Below, one piece after another: positions 40,903 through 49,023 of a DNA stretch of 64,000 bases. Each line of letters opens with the position of its first letter. The stretch's first letter is position 1. Made by a program: the position numbers and the translations under genes. Below the pieces are notes generated by a model. The model was given only the letters and a program-made list of their open reading frames with translations, ran no database searches and was not told where the DNA came from. This DNA is from Blastocystis hominis (lineage: Eukaryota > Sar > Bigyra > Opalinata > Blastocystidae): the NCBI RefSeq assembly GCF_000151665.1, contig NW_013171822.1, forward strand, positions 1 to 64,000, in the 5' to 3' direction.

Positions 40903-40972
40903 TTGTATTTCTATTTATGTTTACACTGTTTAAATGTTTTTTACCTCATGGGGAGGCTATGCCTCGTTGTCC

Positions 40973-41179
40973 CTACCTTACCTTGATATCCGTCTCGCCC
41001 AATGTAGGCGAGTGTACAGATATATCACTCCCACTGTCGTCATCGGATCCATTCTTCTCGTTGTACACGCACAAGCAGTGACATCTGTCCTTGCATTTCG
41101 AATCAACCACCAGTTTGTGGTTCTTCCTTCCACTCATCCATTTCCATGCACTTTTCAGCCATTGAATAAAGCGGTTCAT
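40973..41179 (-). CDS. Small Cys-containing ORF (68 aa), uncertain
   Basis: It begins with an amphipathic, Trp-rich helix (MNRFIQWLKSAWKWMSGRK), followed by CKDRCHCLC and an acidic end. Its start (TAAATG context) lies two bases from the integrase start on the other strand. It could be a membrane-active peptide; no homologue recognised. Confidence 0.4.
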   Translation of the reverse strand: MNRFIQWLKSAWKWMSGRKNHKLVVDSKCKDRCHCLCVYNEKNGSDDDSGSDISVHSPTLGETDIKVR

Positions 41180-41181
41180 TT

Positions 41182-42168
41182 ATGAATGAAATCAAGGAAC
41201 TACGGAAACCAGCCAAGCGAAAAGGTGCCACTCGAGTGATCAACAGTTCATTCAAGAGAAACATATACTTCATCGATCTCATCGATTTCTCTTCCAAACA
41301 AGACAAATGGATTCAGGAAGTGTTGGGCAGACAGAAGAGTACAGGATTCCACAAGAATCGTGGATACAAGTATGTCCTTGTGTGCATTGATGGATATTCG
41401 AAATACCTGATGGCTCGGCGACTGAAAAGCAAGAGTGCCACAGAAGTCACGCATGCGATGAAGGATATCATTCAGACATACGGTGCACCAAAGCATATTT
41501 GCTCTGATCGAGGCACCGAGTTCACCAATGCCATCTTTCGTACCAACATCTTGGACAAGTACGACATCACCATGTATCACATGGATTCAGCGAATAAAGC
41601 AGTACTAGCCGAACGAGCAATTCGAGATATCAAGGAAGACATCATGGTTCCATTCAATCAATCGAAAGGTGTGTGGTTCGACTTGATCGATGGTGCCGTT
41701 CGTAGACACAACGCAAGGAAGAACAGAGACACCGGATATGCACCCACTGACATTTGGAACAACAACATCTTGTACACGGAGAAGACAGAACCATCCAACA
41801 TGACAGCGAAGGACACAACACCTCAATTCGATGTGGGTGATTATGTTCGAGTGACACGAAGACCTCGCGTTCTGGAAAAGCGATCATTGACGAGCAAATG
41901 GTCTCAGGACTTGTATCAAGTTGTTGACATTGACGATCGATTCATGCCATTGATGTACGAAGTGAAGAATATGGAAAGCGGTAGCAAGCAGAAGTGTTAT
42001 CATTGGGAACTCCTGGCGAGCAAATGCAAACCACAGCCAGCACCTCCAGTCACGCGATCCAAGAGTCGAAAGGAACCCAATGCATTGCGAGATGCAGCAA
42101 GGTCACATCGACCCATTACGAGGAGCCAGAAGAAGAAGCGTCCCCAAGATGTTCGAAAACGATCGTGA
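41182..42168 (+). CDS. Polinton retroviral-type integrase (328 aa)
   Basis: DDE core: first Asp in YFIDLIDFS (about residue 32), second in HICSDRGTEFTNAIF (about 112), Glu in AVLAERAIRDIKEDI (about 148). The C-terminal part (about 215-285, FDVGDYVRVTRRPRVLEKRS..WSQDLYQVVDID) is the SH3-like or chromo-type tail seen in Polinton integrases, followed by a basic end. It inserts the element and makes the 6-bp duplication. Its tail overlaps the convergent unknown ORF by about 50 bp. Confidence 0.9.
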   Translation: MNEIKELRKPAKRKGATRVINSSFKRNIYFIDLIDFSSKQDKWIQEVLGRQKSTGFHKNRGYKYVLVCIDGYSKYLMARRLKSKSATEVTHAMKDIIQTYGAPKHICSDRGTEFTNAIFRTNILDKYDITMYHMDSANKAVLAERAIRDIKEDIMVPFNQSKGVWFDLIDGAVRRHNARKNRDTGYAPTDIWNNNILYTEKTEPSNMTAKDTTPQFDVGDYVRVTRRPRVLEKRSLTSKWSQDLYQVVDIDDRFMPLMYEVKNMESGSKQKCYHWELLASKCKPQPAPPVTRSKSRKEPNALRDAARSHRPITRSQKKKRPQDVRKRS

Positions 42169-42751
42169 TGCTCTTCACACCACCTAGAAGCATGAGAGGA
42201 AGATTCGAATACGTACGAAGGACAGGAGAGTTGTAGGGGGAAGCGTTGCTTGGCGGAACTTCGTTCCGCCGGGAGGCTTTGCCTCCCAAGCTTCCCCCAA
42301 TATTCACAACAGCATAACCAGTATGAGACACAAGACTATTCAATGTATCGATGTAGGGTCTGTCTAGAATAGGCGTGTTGTCAAACGTGACTAGCACTCG
42401 ATAACCCTTTTCGACCACCGATTCGATTGACGTACAATCGTTGAACACGTCGTCAGGAAGGTACGTTATGACAGTCGTGGTTATCAGGTATGATCCGGAT
42501 GGCATAGGCGGCATACCATCACCACCCCATTCGGCATTGAATGATTCGGTAGTTTCTGGTGTGTATTCGAAGACAAATGCTTCGTTCGCTTTCACGATAC
42601 AAGCCGCACTCCCCCACGAGTATTGAGGAACACCATCCACTGTCTCTCGAATTAATACATGATGACCGTCCTTCTCTGGCATGTTGATGAGCATGTTGTC
42701 GAGCTTCTTGAACGTGTAGTTGTTTCCATTGCTGCTGAAAATGTACGACAT
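42116..42751 (-). CDS. Polinton unknown beta-rich protein (211 aa)
   Basis: No domain recognised. The N-terminal 140 residues look globular and beta-rich (YSWGSAACIVKANEAFVFEYTP). The C-terminal end runs through a nested hairpin cluster (42236-42298), giving GGSLGGKASRRNEVPPSNASP, and then into the integrase tail on the other strand. The original protein may have ended before the hairpins. Confidence 0.55.
   Translation of the reverse strand: MSYIFSSNGNNYTFKKLDNMLINMPEKDGHHVLIRETVDGVPQYSWGSAACIVKANEAFVFEYTPETTESFNAEWGGDGMPPMPSGSYLITTTVITYLPDDVFNDCTSIESVVEKGYRVLVTFDNTPILDRPYIDTLNSLVSHTGYAVVNIGGSLGGKASRRNEVPPSNASPYNSPVLRTYSNLPLMLLGGVKSITIVFEHLGDASSSGSS
42236..42298. repeat. Nested hairpin cluster
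   Basis: GGGGGAAGCGTTGCTT..AAGCTTCCCCC holds an inner double hairpin (GGCGGAAC-TTC-GTTCCGCC, GGGAGGC-TTT-GCCTCCC). The inner pair plus its AAGCTTCCCC flank is the inverse of the block at 37473-37518. Confidence 0.85.
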
Positions 42752-42764
42752 TTTACTTTTTTAT

Positions 42765-43325
42765 TTACTTTGGATGATTTCGTTGATATGCACGAACGTA
42801 CACACCCTTCAGACACGCACCATCATCGATGAACAGATCGGACAACTCGGGAGGCACTTCATCATCCACCACCTTGAAGACCACGCGAACATAGTAGTTG
42901 GAGAAGAAGTAAACAGCACGATTCTCGGTTACCACAGGTACGACATAGGGGGACAGCGAAGCTGCCCCGGGGGAGGCTATGCCTCCCCCTAGATAAGGCT
43001 GTGTGTCATACGTCCTACAGAACACGTTCAGAGGCACACCGAGCAAACCGTTGGATTTCAATTGAGGCAATAGATACTCCCATTCATCCTCGGTAAACAA
43101 GGGTGGACGAGTTTCATCCAACGTCATCTCCATGCAATCATAGTCGTGCAATATTAAACCACAGTTCACATTTGCTTGCGGAGTGCAAACACTGAAACCG
43201 AATAGACGCTCGGAATTGATCGGATACTTAGTGTGAATGATGATGTCGGCGAGTTCGATATTCTCGTCCTCACAAGTGCGTACCAGGGAAGACCATGTGT
43301 TGTTTTCTGTTTTCTTGTACTTCAT
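42765..43325 (-). CDS. Polinton unknown protein (186 aa) with in-frame hairpin insert
   Basis: Mixed alpha/beta protein with no recognised domain (IELADIIIHTKYPINSERLF, CRTYDTQPYL, FFSNYYVRVVFKVVDDEV). A double hairpin at 42948-42989 adds GGGIASPGAASLSP in frame near residue 125. TAAATG start context. Confidence 0.6.
   Translation of the reverse strand: MKYKKTENNTWSSLVRTCEDENIELADIIIHTKYPINSERLFGFSVCTPQANVNCGLILHDYDCMEMTLDETRPPLFTEDEWEYLLPQLKSNGLLGVPLNVFCRTYDTQPYLGGGIASPGAASLSPYVVPVVTENRAVYFFSNYYVRVVFKVVDDEVPPELSDLFIDDGACLKGVYVRAYQRNHPK
42948..42989. repeat. Double hairpin inside coding sequence
   Basis: GGGGACAGC-GAA-GCTGCCCC (one mismatch) joined to GGGGGAGGC-TAT-GCCTCCCCC, flanked by TAG on both sides (a possible 3-bp duplication), in frame in the 186-aa ORF. 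Confidence 0.85.
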
Positions 43326-43377
43326 TTAGGGAAGCATCTAGGGTTAAAAGAGAAAATATAAATATATAAATATATAA

Positions 43378-43806
43378 ATGAATAGACCTACTCACACATT
43401 GAACCCCAATACTGGCCGAGAAATCCAAATCAACGGAGTTCGCTTCTGGAACCTTCTCAAGCGTGGATACAAGTACGACGAGAAATTGAATCGCTTGTAC
43501 GACAAACCTTTACCACCAGGTACGACGAAATACGTTCCCAAGTCGAGAATGATTTCTCCCAGCAATCGTCCCTTAATCATTGGTGGTACAGCATACAATG
43601 AGTTGATCCGTGACAACTACAGACGCGTGAAAGGACGATGGGTAAAAATGAGCAAAGAAGAAGCCGAGGCGTACGATAATGATCCAGACATTAGCATGGC
43701 GTTCGCTGACCCCAATTCTAGTGATTCTGATTCATCGGAATCCGAGTTCTACGACATAGATGAATTCGAGTACGATGCGGATGGCCATGCCATTTTCCCA
43801 TTCTAG
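43378..43806 (+). CDS. Polinton adaptor-module protein (142 aa)
   Basis: Two copies of a ~35-residue module, TLNPNTGREIQINGVRFWNLL..GYKYDEKLNRL and SPSNRPLIIGGTAYNELI..NYRRVKGRWVKM, then an acidic Ser/Asp tail. The NPxTGRxIxxxG..Y..L pattern resembles the 2-cysteine adaptor domain of large DNA viruses, but without the cysteines. The same module recurs in the polymerase N-terminus and the 831-aa protein. Possibly a linker to DNA or terminal protein; inferred. Confidence 0.65.
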   Translation: MNRPTHTLNPNTGREIQINGVRFWNLLKRGYKYDEKLNRLYDKPLPPGTTKYVPKSRMISPSNRPLIIGGTAYNELIRDNYRRVKGRWVKMSKEEAEAYDNDPDISMAFADPNSSDSDSSESEFYDIDEFEYDADGHAIFPF

Positions 43807-43844
43807 GGATGCCGAAGGCATCCCGGGGCAACGTACGTTGCCCC
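43806..43844. repeat. Double hairpin, intergenic
   Basis: GGGATGCC-GAA-GGCATCCC joined to GGGGCAACGTACGTTGCCCC, the same second hairpin as in both leaders. Confidence 0.85.
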
Positions 43845-43863
43845 TCTTCTAGGGGACCAACAT

Positions 43864-43906
43864 GGGGAAGCGTAGCTTCCCCGGGAGACGACGAAGTCGT
43901 CTCCCC
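43864..43906. repeat. Double hairpin, intergenic
   Basis: GGGGAAGC-GTA-GCTTCCCC joined to GGGAGACGAC-GAA-GTCGTCTCCC, upstream of the polymerase gene. Confidence 0.85.
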
Positions 43907-43977
43907 AACAGTCTCCTAACTATTTCACTTTGGTCACACGTGTATCACCACTTAAAGATTTTGTGACCCTTATATAA

Positions 43978-46900
43978 ATGGATTCACAACGCGAAGGATA
44001 TACTATCAACCCTGAGACTGAAAAACAAATCAAGATCGGTGGGCCGACCTGGAAGCGATTGGCCGCCAAGTACTACAGGGTCGGCGATACGTTCACCGAT
44101 CAGACCATGCCTGACACGAGAGCCTATGTGTCGAACAAGATATTCGGGATGAAAACAGCAACACCGAAAAGACAGGCAACACGTCGTAAGCGAGTAGCAA
44201 ACCCTGCCATCGAGGGAAAGCACGTGTACGTAGGAAGCGAGGCATGGAATGACCTCTACAACCAGTACGAGTGGGATGGGCACAAGTTCGGTGAGAAGCG
44301 ACAACGTCACTTACCCGCTTACCTGAACACCGTGGAGAAGAGACGTGAAATGAGACGTAATAAGGCATACGAACGATTCGATCGCAAGGTATCACAGGGA
44401 CGATTGAGTGATGTGATCGATTCAACTCTCGGGTATGCACTCACGTACTATCACACCGTACAAGGAGACATGTACAAGGAGTGGGTGAAGGAGAAGCGCA
44501 CCAAGAAGGACTTCCGTCTCAACAACGATTTTGACAACAGGTTGTGGGTTCGACTACCGGGTGAGAAGAGCGATGAGGAAGTGGAACCGATCAATCTCAT
44601 ATTCGATGAGACAAATGAATTCAATGAAGTCTTGAAGAAGTACATCCTCAATGGTATGCGTGAATACAATCAGTGCTTCATCACCATCATGGCATACAAC
44701 CTCATGTTGACACATGACGGAGATCCCAAGATCCTCAACCTCACCGATGATCGATTGGGACACCTTCGCATCGTACGACGAGAACGCATCGATGAGTGGA
44801 TCGAGGAGTACCTGAAGTGGTACCGAAATGCCGTAGAGGAACAAGAGACAGAGGGCAGTGGCTTCGTGTACGCTGGGTGGATCGGCTTCCATATCGAGAT
44901 GTTCCCACTACGCTCATTCGTGGGGTACAAGCAGCACACACCGTTCGTCATCGGACGCACAGCGCTCAACCCGGATTTCGATGACAACCGGTGCCTGCAA
45001 CGGTGTCTCATTCTGGCCAGTGAAGGTGGGCACAAGATCGTCGCGAATTGCAAGATTGGCGATGCAACCGTGTACAACAAGTGGTGGAAGCACCCTGAGA
45101 AGAACAAGGTATTCGGAGTGACAATTCACGAGGTAGAGGAGGCGATGGGCATTCGCGACAACGTCCCATTCGACGCAAGTGAAGAGAAGTTCGCCGCATT
45201 GGAGACATTGTTGAAAGTGTCACTCAACGTATTCGAGGTCACACTCTTGCCTGGATACATCGATAAGTCGAAGGAACAATTCGACTTATTCACATGCGAT
45301 GTCGTGTACAAAGGTAAGGAGAAATCACGTTCCCCTCTCTCCCTCTGCATCTTGAACGATCTGAATCTACCTGAGGGCACTCCAAAGCACTTCTTGTACA
45401 TCAAGGACTTGAACGACTTCAAGCATCGTATGATGCGACGAAGTGATGCGAAGAATTGCAATACATCGAGAAACGCAAAGTGCAGATTCTGCGACGGCTT
45501 CTTCGGGTCTCGCAAAGACGTTCATAACCATGAAGTACAGGTACATCGAGAACTCGTTGATGAAAGCGAGCAGTACGACTTGTCAACCAATGAGACTCGG
45601 TTACGATTCACCAACCAGCGATACGAAATGCCAGCACCGGTCGTCGTGTACGCTGACTTCGAGTCAGCCATTGACGACAAGAACAGACACAAGCCGATCA
45701 TGTTGTCCTGTCTAGCCGTGTCTCGCATTCCTGCCATTGATACACAGCTCCGTATCTTCCGTGCACCACGGGAGAACGAAGAGGACCTTCGTCCTTTCGT
45801 GGACTATCTCGTGCAATTGCGGGAGAGTGTGAAAGGGTATCTCTTCGATGAATTGCCATTGGAGAGCACATCGAAGGTCGAGAAGGACTTTCGTGCAACA
45901 ACCGTGTGTCCCTTCTGCCACAAGAAACTGGAGAACGACAAGGTGAGACATCACGCACATGTGGCAGGCGATTACACAACAGGGAATGGAGAGGTACGTC
46001 ACTTCGAAGCCGGGCAGTACATCTGCACCTGTTGTACCAAGTGCAACCTACAACTCTCGTTCAACAAGAAGAACTATCGTCTACCCGTCTACTTCCACAA
46101 TGGGTCGCACTACGACTTCACGTTCATCATGAAGATCATCGCGAGTCATTCAACCTCTAGTGACTCCTTGGAAGTCATTCCAACCACTGAGGACAAGGAA
46201 ATGCAGATCGAGTACAATGGCATTCAATTCAAGGACTCGTTGAAGCTAATCAGCAGTCCTCTCAGATCCATTGTGGCTCAGACACTCGGAGGCAACCTCG
46301 ATTTGTACGTGCACACCAAACAACAACTACGCAAGTATTGCGAGTCACGTGGCAAGCAATGGAGTGACGAATACATCGATCTGTTGACACGGAAAGAACC
46401 CATGTTCTACAGTCTCATCAAATCGTACGACACATTGAACAACACCACCATTCCTTCTCGCAAACAATGCATCGATGATATGAAGGGTGAAATGATGCCA
46501 CAAGACGAATATGATCACATGGTGAAGCTGTGGAAGACCTTCCATATCAAGACATGGGGTGAGTACTACGAGTTGTACAACGTACTCGATGTGACTCTCA
46601 TGGCTGATGCATTCGAACACTTCCGCGTTACCACACTGAACGCATTCGGTGTTGATCCCATGCACTACATCACAGCACCACAAATGGCCTATTCGCTCTT
46701 CTTAAAGGTCACCATGGAAGGCGATCATAGCGAGAGTAGCCTCATGGTTCTCGCAAGGAAATGGGCTCAGTACATCATGCGCATCAACGCGAATGAGGGA
46801 CTCACCGAGAAACAACTCGTAAATGTTTTCATGAATCGCATGGGCGAGTTCTATGAAAGCAAGGGAATTCGATTGATGGAGGAGAATGAAATCGATGACT

Positions 46901-48447
46901 TCATGCGTCTACTCAAGAACCTTCGAGGAGGCATCACACAGATCGTGAAAAGGCATGCCAAAGTCGACATTGGGGGAAGCGTTGCTTCCCCGGGCAACGA
47001 AGTTGCCCCCATTGACAACATTGACAACAACGGAGAGCAATCATCCATCTACTACCTCGACGCCAACAACCTGTACGGAGGAGCAATGCACAGAATGATG
47101 CCTTATGAGTTGGTGGGTGTTCCCGAACGACGAGAAGTAATGGAGAAGATCAATCGTGATCCGAATGGGTGGGTGCAATCACTGAAGACGTTCGGCAAGT
47201 ACGGATTCTTCATCGAATGCGATATCGAGGTACCAGTGGAACTGCACGACAAGTTCAATGACTTGCCATTCTTCCCCGTACAGAAGGCGGGCATGTACTC
47301 AGACGGAATCAAGAAGTACGCAGCGAAGAACGATATTGTGGACAAGGTCAAAGAGGTGAATACACCGAAACTCATTTGCGATCTTGTACCTCGACGCAAA
47401 TATCTCGTACACTACTCTCTGTTGCAATTGGGTCTTCAACAGGGTTATCGCATCACGCACGTCCACCATATCATTCGTTTCAAGCAGGCACCCTTCATCT
47501 TCGAGTACGTCAACATGCTGAGTGAGAAACGAGCCAAGTCCAAGACCACTGTAGAAAAGAACCTGTACAAGCTGTTGGCAAACTCCACCTATGGCAAATT
47601 CGTGGAGACTGGGCTGAAGCGGATGAAAGTAAAGTTCGCTAACACATGGAATGAACGCGAGGCAATCATCCAGAAGCATGGATACGACATGATTGCTGGA
47701 ACCACCATGTATTCCGAGAATCTGATCGGCATCAAGTTGAACACACCGGTGCGAAGGGTAGAGAAACCATTCTTCATCGGGTTTGCCATCCTCGACATGT
47801 CGAAACACATAATCTACGACTTCTACTACAATGTGCTCAAGACGACATTCGACACCGTGGAGCTGTTGGGACAGGACACGGATTCACTCATCGTACAGTT
47901 GAACGATCGCGGCAACATCGTTCACAAGATGTGTGACATGTACAAGTCGTTCGACTTCTCTGAGTTGGACAACACGAGCTACTTCTATGGTGAACTCGTG
48001 AAGTATTACGATCACGAAGTTGACAAGAGCAAGTTCCCTTCATTGGACTCGTTCCTCAACTTCAACAAGAAATTACCGGGGCCCATCTTCAAGGACGAGC
48101 ATAACGGGCATCGCATCATGGAGTTCGTGGGACTGAGACCGAAGATGTACTGCTTGGTTGATGAGAAGCACGTCGTACACAATGCAGCAAAGGGAGTTCC
48201 TCGCAACGTCGTGATCGATGGTGAGAGAATGAGCGTGAAGAACATCGAATTGTACAAGCGTGTTCTTGAGGCAGAGAAGAAAGGAGATGCAGTCATCGAA
48301 GGCAGCTTCAAACGCATCAATAACCAGAGATTCGATATCAGCACGAAGGAGCAAACCAAGACACTCATGACTTGCACGGACAACAAGCGTTGGATCTTGG
48401 ACGACAACATACACACACTGGCATTCGGGCATTATAGACTGAAGTAA
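43978..48447 (+). CDS. Polinton protein-primed DNA polymerase B (1489 aa)
   Basis: The N-terminal 130 residues carry two adaptor-like modules (TINPETEKQIKIGGPTWKRL; AIEGKHVYVGSEAWNDL). The typical Polinton pre-exonuclease region follows, with NRCLQRCLI, HFLYIKDLNDF and a CRFCDGFF..H..H finger (about 500-525). Exonuclease motifs: VYADFESAI and FHNGSHYDFTFIM. Polymerase motifs: YYLDANNLYGGAM (motif A), LYKLLANSTYGKF (motif B), GQDTDSLIVQL (motif C, DTDS). The length matches Polinton PolB. A double hairpin is inserted in frame at 46973-47010, between exonuclease and motif A. It copies the element from a protein primer. TATAAATG start context. Confidence 0.93.
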   Translation: MDSQREGYTINPETEKQIKIGGPTWKRLAAKYYRVGDTFTDQTMPDTRAYVSNKIFGMKTATPKRQATRRKRVANPAIEGKHVYVGSEAWNDLYNQYEWDGHKFGEKRQRHLPAYLNTVEKRREMRRNKAYERFDRKVSQGRLSDVIDSTLGYALTYYHTVQGDMYKEWVKEKRTKKDFRLNNDFDNRLWVRLPGEKSDEEVEPINLIFDETNEFNEVLKKYILNGMREYNQCFITIMAYNLMLTHDGDPKILNLTDDRLGHLRIVRRERIDEWIEEYLKWYRNAVEEQETEGSGFVYAGWIGFHIEMFPLRSFVGYKQHTPFVIGRTALNPDFDDNRCLQRCLILASEGGHKIVANCKIGDATVYNKWWKHPEKNKVFGVTIHEVEEAMGIRDNVPFDASEEKFAALETLLKVSLNVFEVTLLPGYIDKSKEQFDLFTCDVVYKGKEKSRSPLSLCILNDLNLPEGTPKHFLYIKDLNDFKHRMMRRSDAKNCNTSRNAKCRFCDGFFGSRKDVHNHEVQVHRELVDESEQYDLSTNETRLRFTNQRYEMPAPVVVYADFESAIDDKNRHKPIMLSCLAVSRIPAIDTQLRIFRAPRENEEDLRPFVDYLVQLRESVKGYLFDELPLESTSKVEKDFRATTVCPFCHKKLENDKVRHHAHVAGDYTTGNGEVRHFEAGQYICTCCTKCNLQLSFNKKNYRLPVYFHNGSHYDFTFIMKIIASHSTSSDSLEVIPTTEDKEMQIEYNGIQFKDSLKLISSPLRSIVAQTLGGNLDLYVHTKQQLRKYCESRGKQWSDEYIDLLTRKEPMFYSLIKSYDTLNNTTIPSRKQCIDDMKGEMMPQDEYDHMVKLWKTFHIKTWGEYYELYNVLDVTLMADAFEHFRVTTLNAFGVDPMHYITAPQMAYSLFLKVTMEGDHSESSLMVLARKWAQYIMRINANEGLTEKQLVNVFMNRMGEFYESKGIRLMEENEIDDFMRLLKNLRGGITQIVKRHAKVDIGGSVASPGNEVAPIDNIDNNGEQSSIYYLDANNLYGGAMHRMMPYELVGVPERREVMEKINRDPNGWVQSLKTFGKYGFFIECDIEVPVELHDKFNDLPFFPVQKAGMYSDGIKKYAAKNDIVDKVKEVNTPKLICDLVPRRKYLVHYSLLQLGLQQGYRITHVHHIIRFKQAPFIFEYVNMLSEKRAKSKTTVEKNLYKLLANSTYGKFVETGLKRMKVKFANTWNEREAIIQKHGYDMIAGTTMYSENLIGIKLNTPVRRVEKPFFIGFAILDMSKHIIYDFYYNVLKTTFDTVELLGQDTDSLIVQLNDRGNIVHKMCDMYKSFDFSELDNTSYFYGELVKYYDHEVDKSKFPSLDSFLNFNKKLPGPIFKDEHNGHRIMEFVGLRPKMYCLVDEKHVVHNAAKGVPRNVVIDGERMSVKNIELYKRVLEAEKKGDAVIEGSFKRINNQRFDISTKEQTKTLMTCTDNKRWILDDNIHTLAFGHYRLK
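46973..47010. repeat. Double hairpin inside PolB coding sequence
   Basis: GGGGAAGC-GTT-GCTTCCCC joined to GGGCAAC-GAA-GTTGCCC, flanked by a perfect ATTG duplication (46969-46972 and 47011-47014). Insert plus duplication is 42 bp, so 14 codons are added without changing frame. Confidence 0.92.
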
Positions 48448-48473
48448 GGGAAGCAATCTTTTACTTTGGACAA

Positions 48474-48966
48474 CCATGCATACCATGGCCTACAATGGAA
48501 GTCAGGTTAACATTGACGACATTTGCCGAAATTGGCAGTCATGGGTTTCCGCGCGTTTCTTGTTATAGCCATCGAGGTGACTAGGCAGGCAATGGTAGAA
48601 AATGGCAGGAAATGGCAGAAAATAGAAGTCAGGTTAAAAAAGACGACATTTGCCAAAAAATGGCAGGAAATAGATTTCCGCGTGTTTCTCGTCATGGTCA
48701 TCGAGGTAGCCAGGTAGGAAATGGCAGGAAATGGCAGGAAATGGTAGAAAATGGTCGAAAATGGTCGAAAAAAGTTCACCGCGATTATTTGGTAGGAAAT
48801 GGATTTCCGCGTGTTTTACGCCATGGTCATCGAGGTGACCAGGCAGGCAATGGTCGAAAATGGTTGAAAATGGCAGGAAATGGCAGAAAATGGTCGAAAA
48901 AAAGTTCACCGCGGTTATTTGGTAGGAAATGGATTTCCGCGTATTTTACGTCATTCCCCTACTACT
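48474..48966. repeat. Right terminal inverted repeat
   Basis: Inverse match of the left arm, with the outer end at CCCCTACTACT and the same internal repeat units. By eye the arms differ at only a few scattered positions near the inner end, consistent with a recent insertion or with arm correction during protein-primed replication. Confidence 0.92.
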
Positions 48967-49023
48967 AACTCTTATGTATAGAGATTATAAGACAACAGAA
49001 AACAAACAGAGTCCTCTTAGAAT

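Larger units (their letters stand above)
26502..48966 (+). mobile_element. Polinton/Maverick element, copy 2; looks whole (fossil)
   Basis: 22,465-bp virus-like Polinton. Both ends read AGTAGTAGGGG inward, and the flanks carry the 6-bp duplication AACTCT (26496-26501 and 48967-48972), the duplication size typical of Polintons. It encodes protein-primed DNA polymerase B, retroviral-type integrase, adenain-like protease, packaging ATPase, a probable major capsid protein, fibre-like and coiled-coil proteins and several unknown ORFs. No break was noticed in the main genes. Perfect duplication, matched terminal arms and open genes suggest a young insertion. It lies between ALG7 (ends 26216) and the giant Ubl-AAA gene (start 49024). 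Confidence 0.95.

Noticed and set aside
48610-48910. ORFs of 91-118 aa in the Polinton terminal repeats
   Set aside because: They arise from the short iterated motif and occur in inverse at the other arm; no coding signal.
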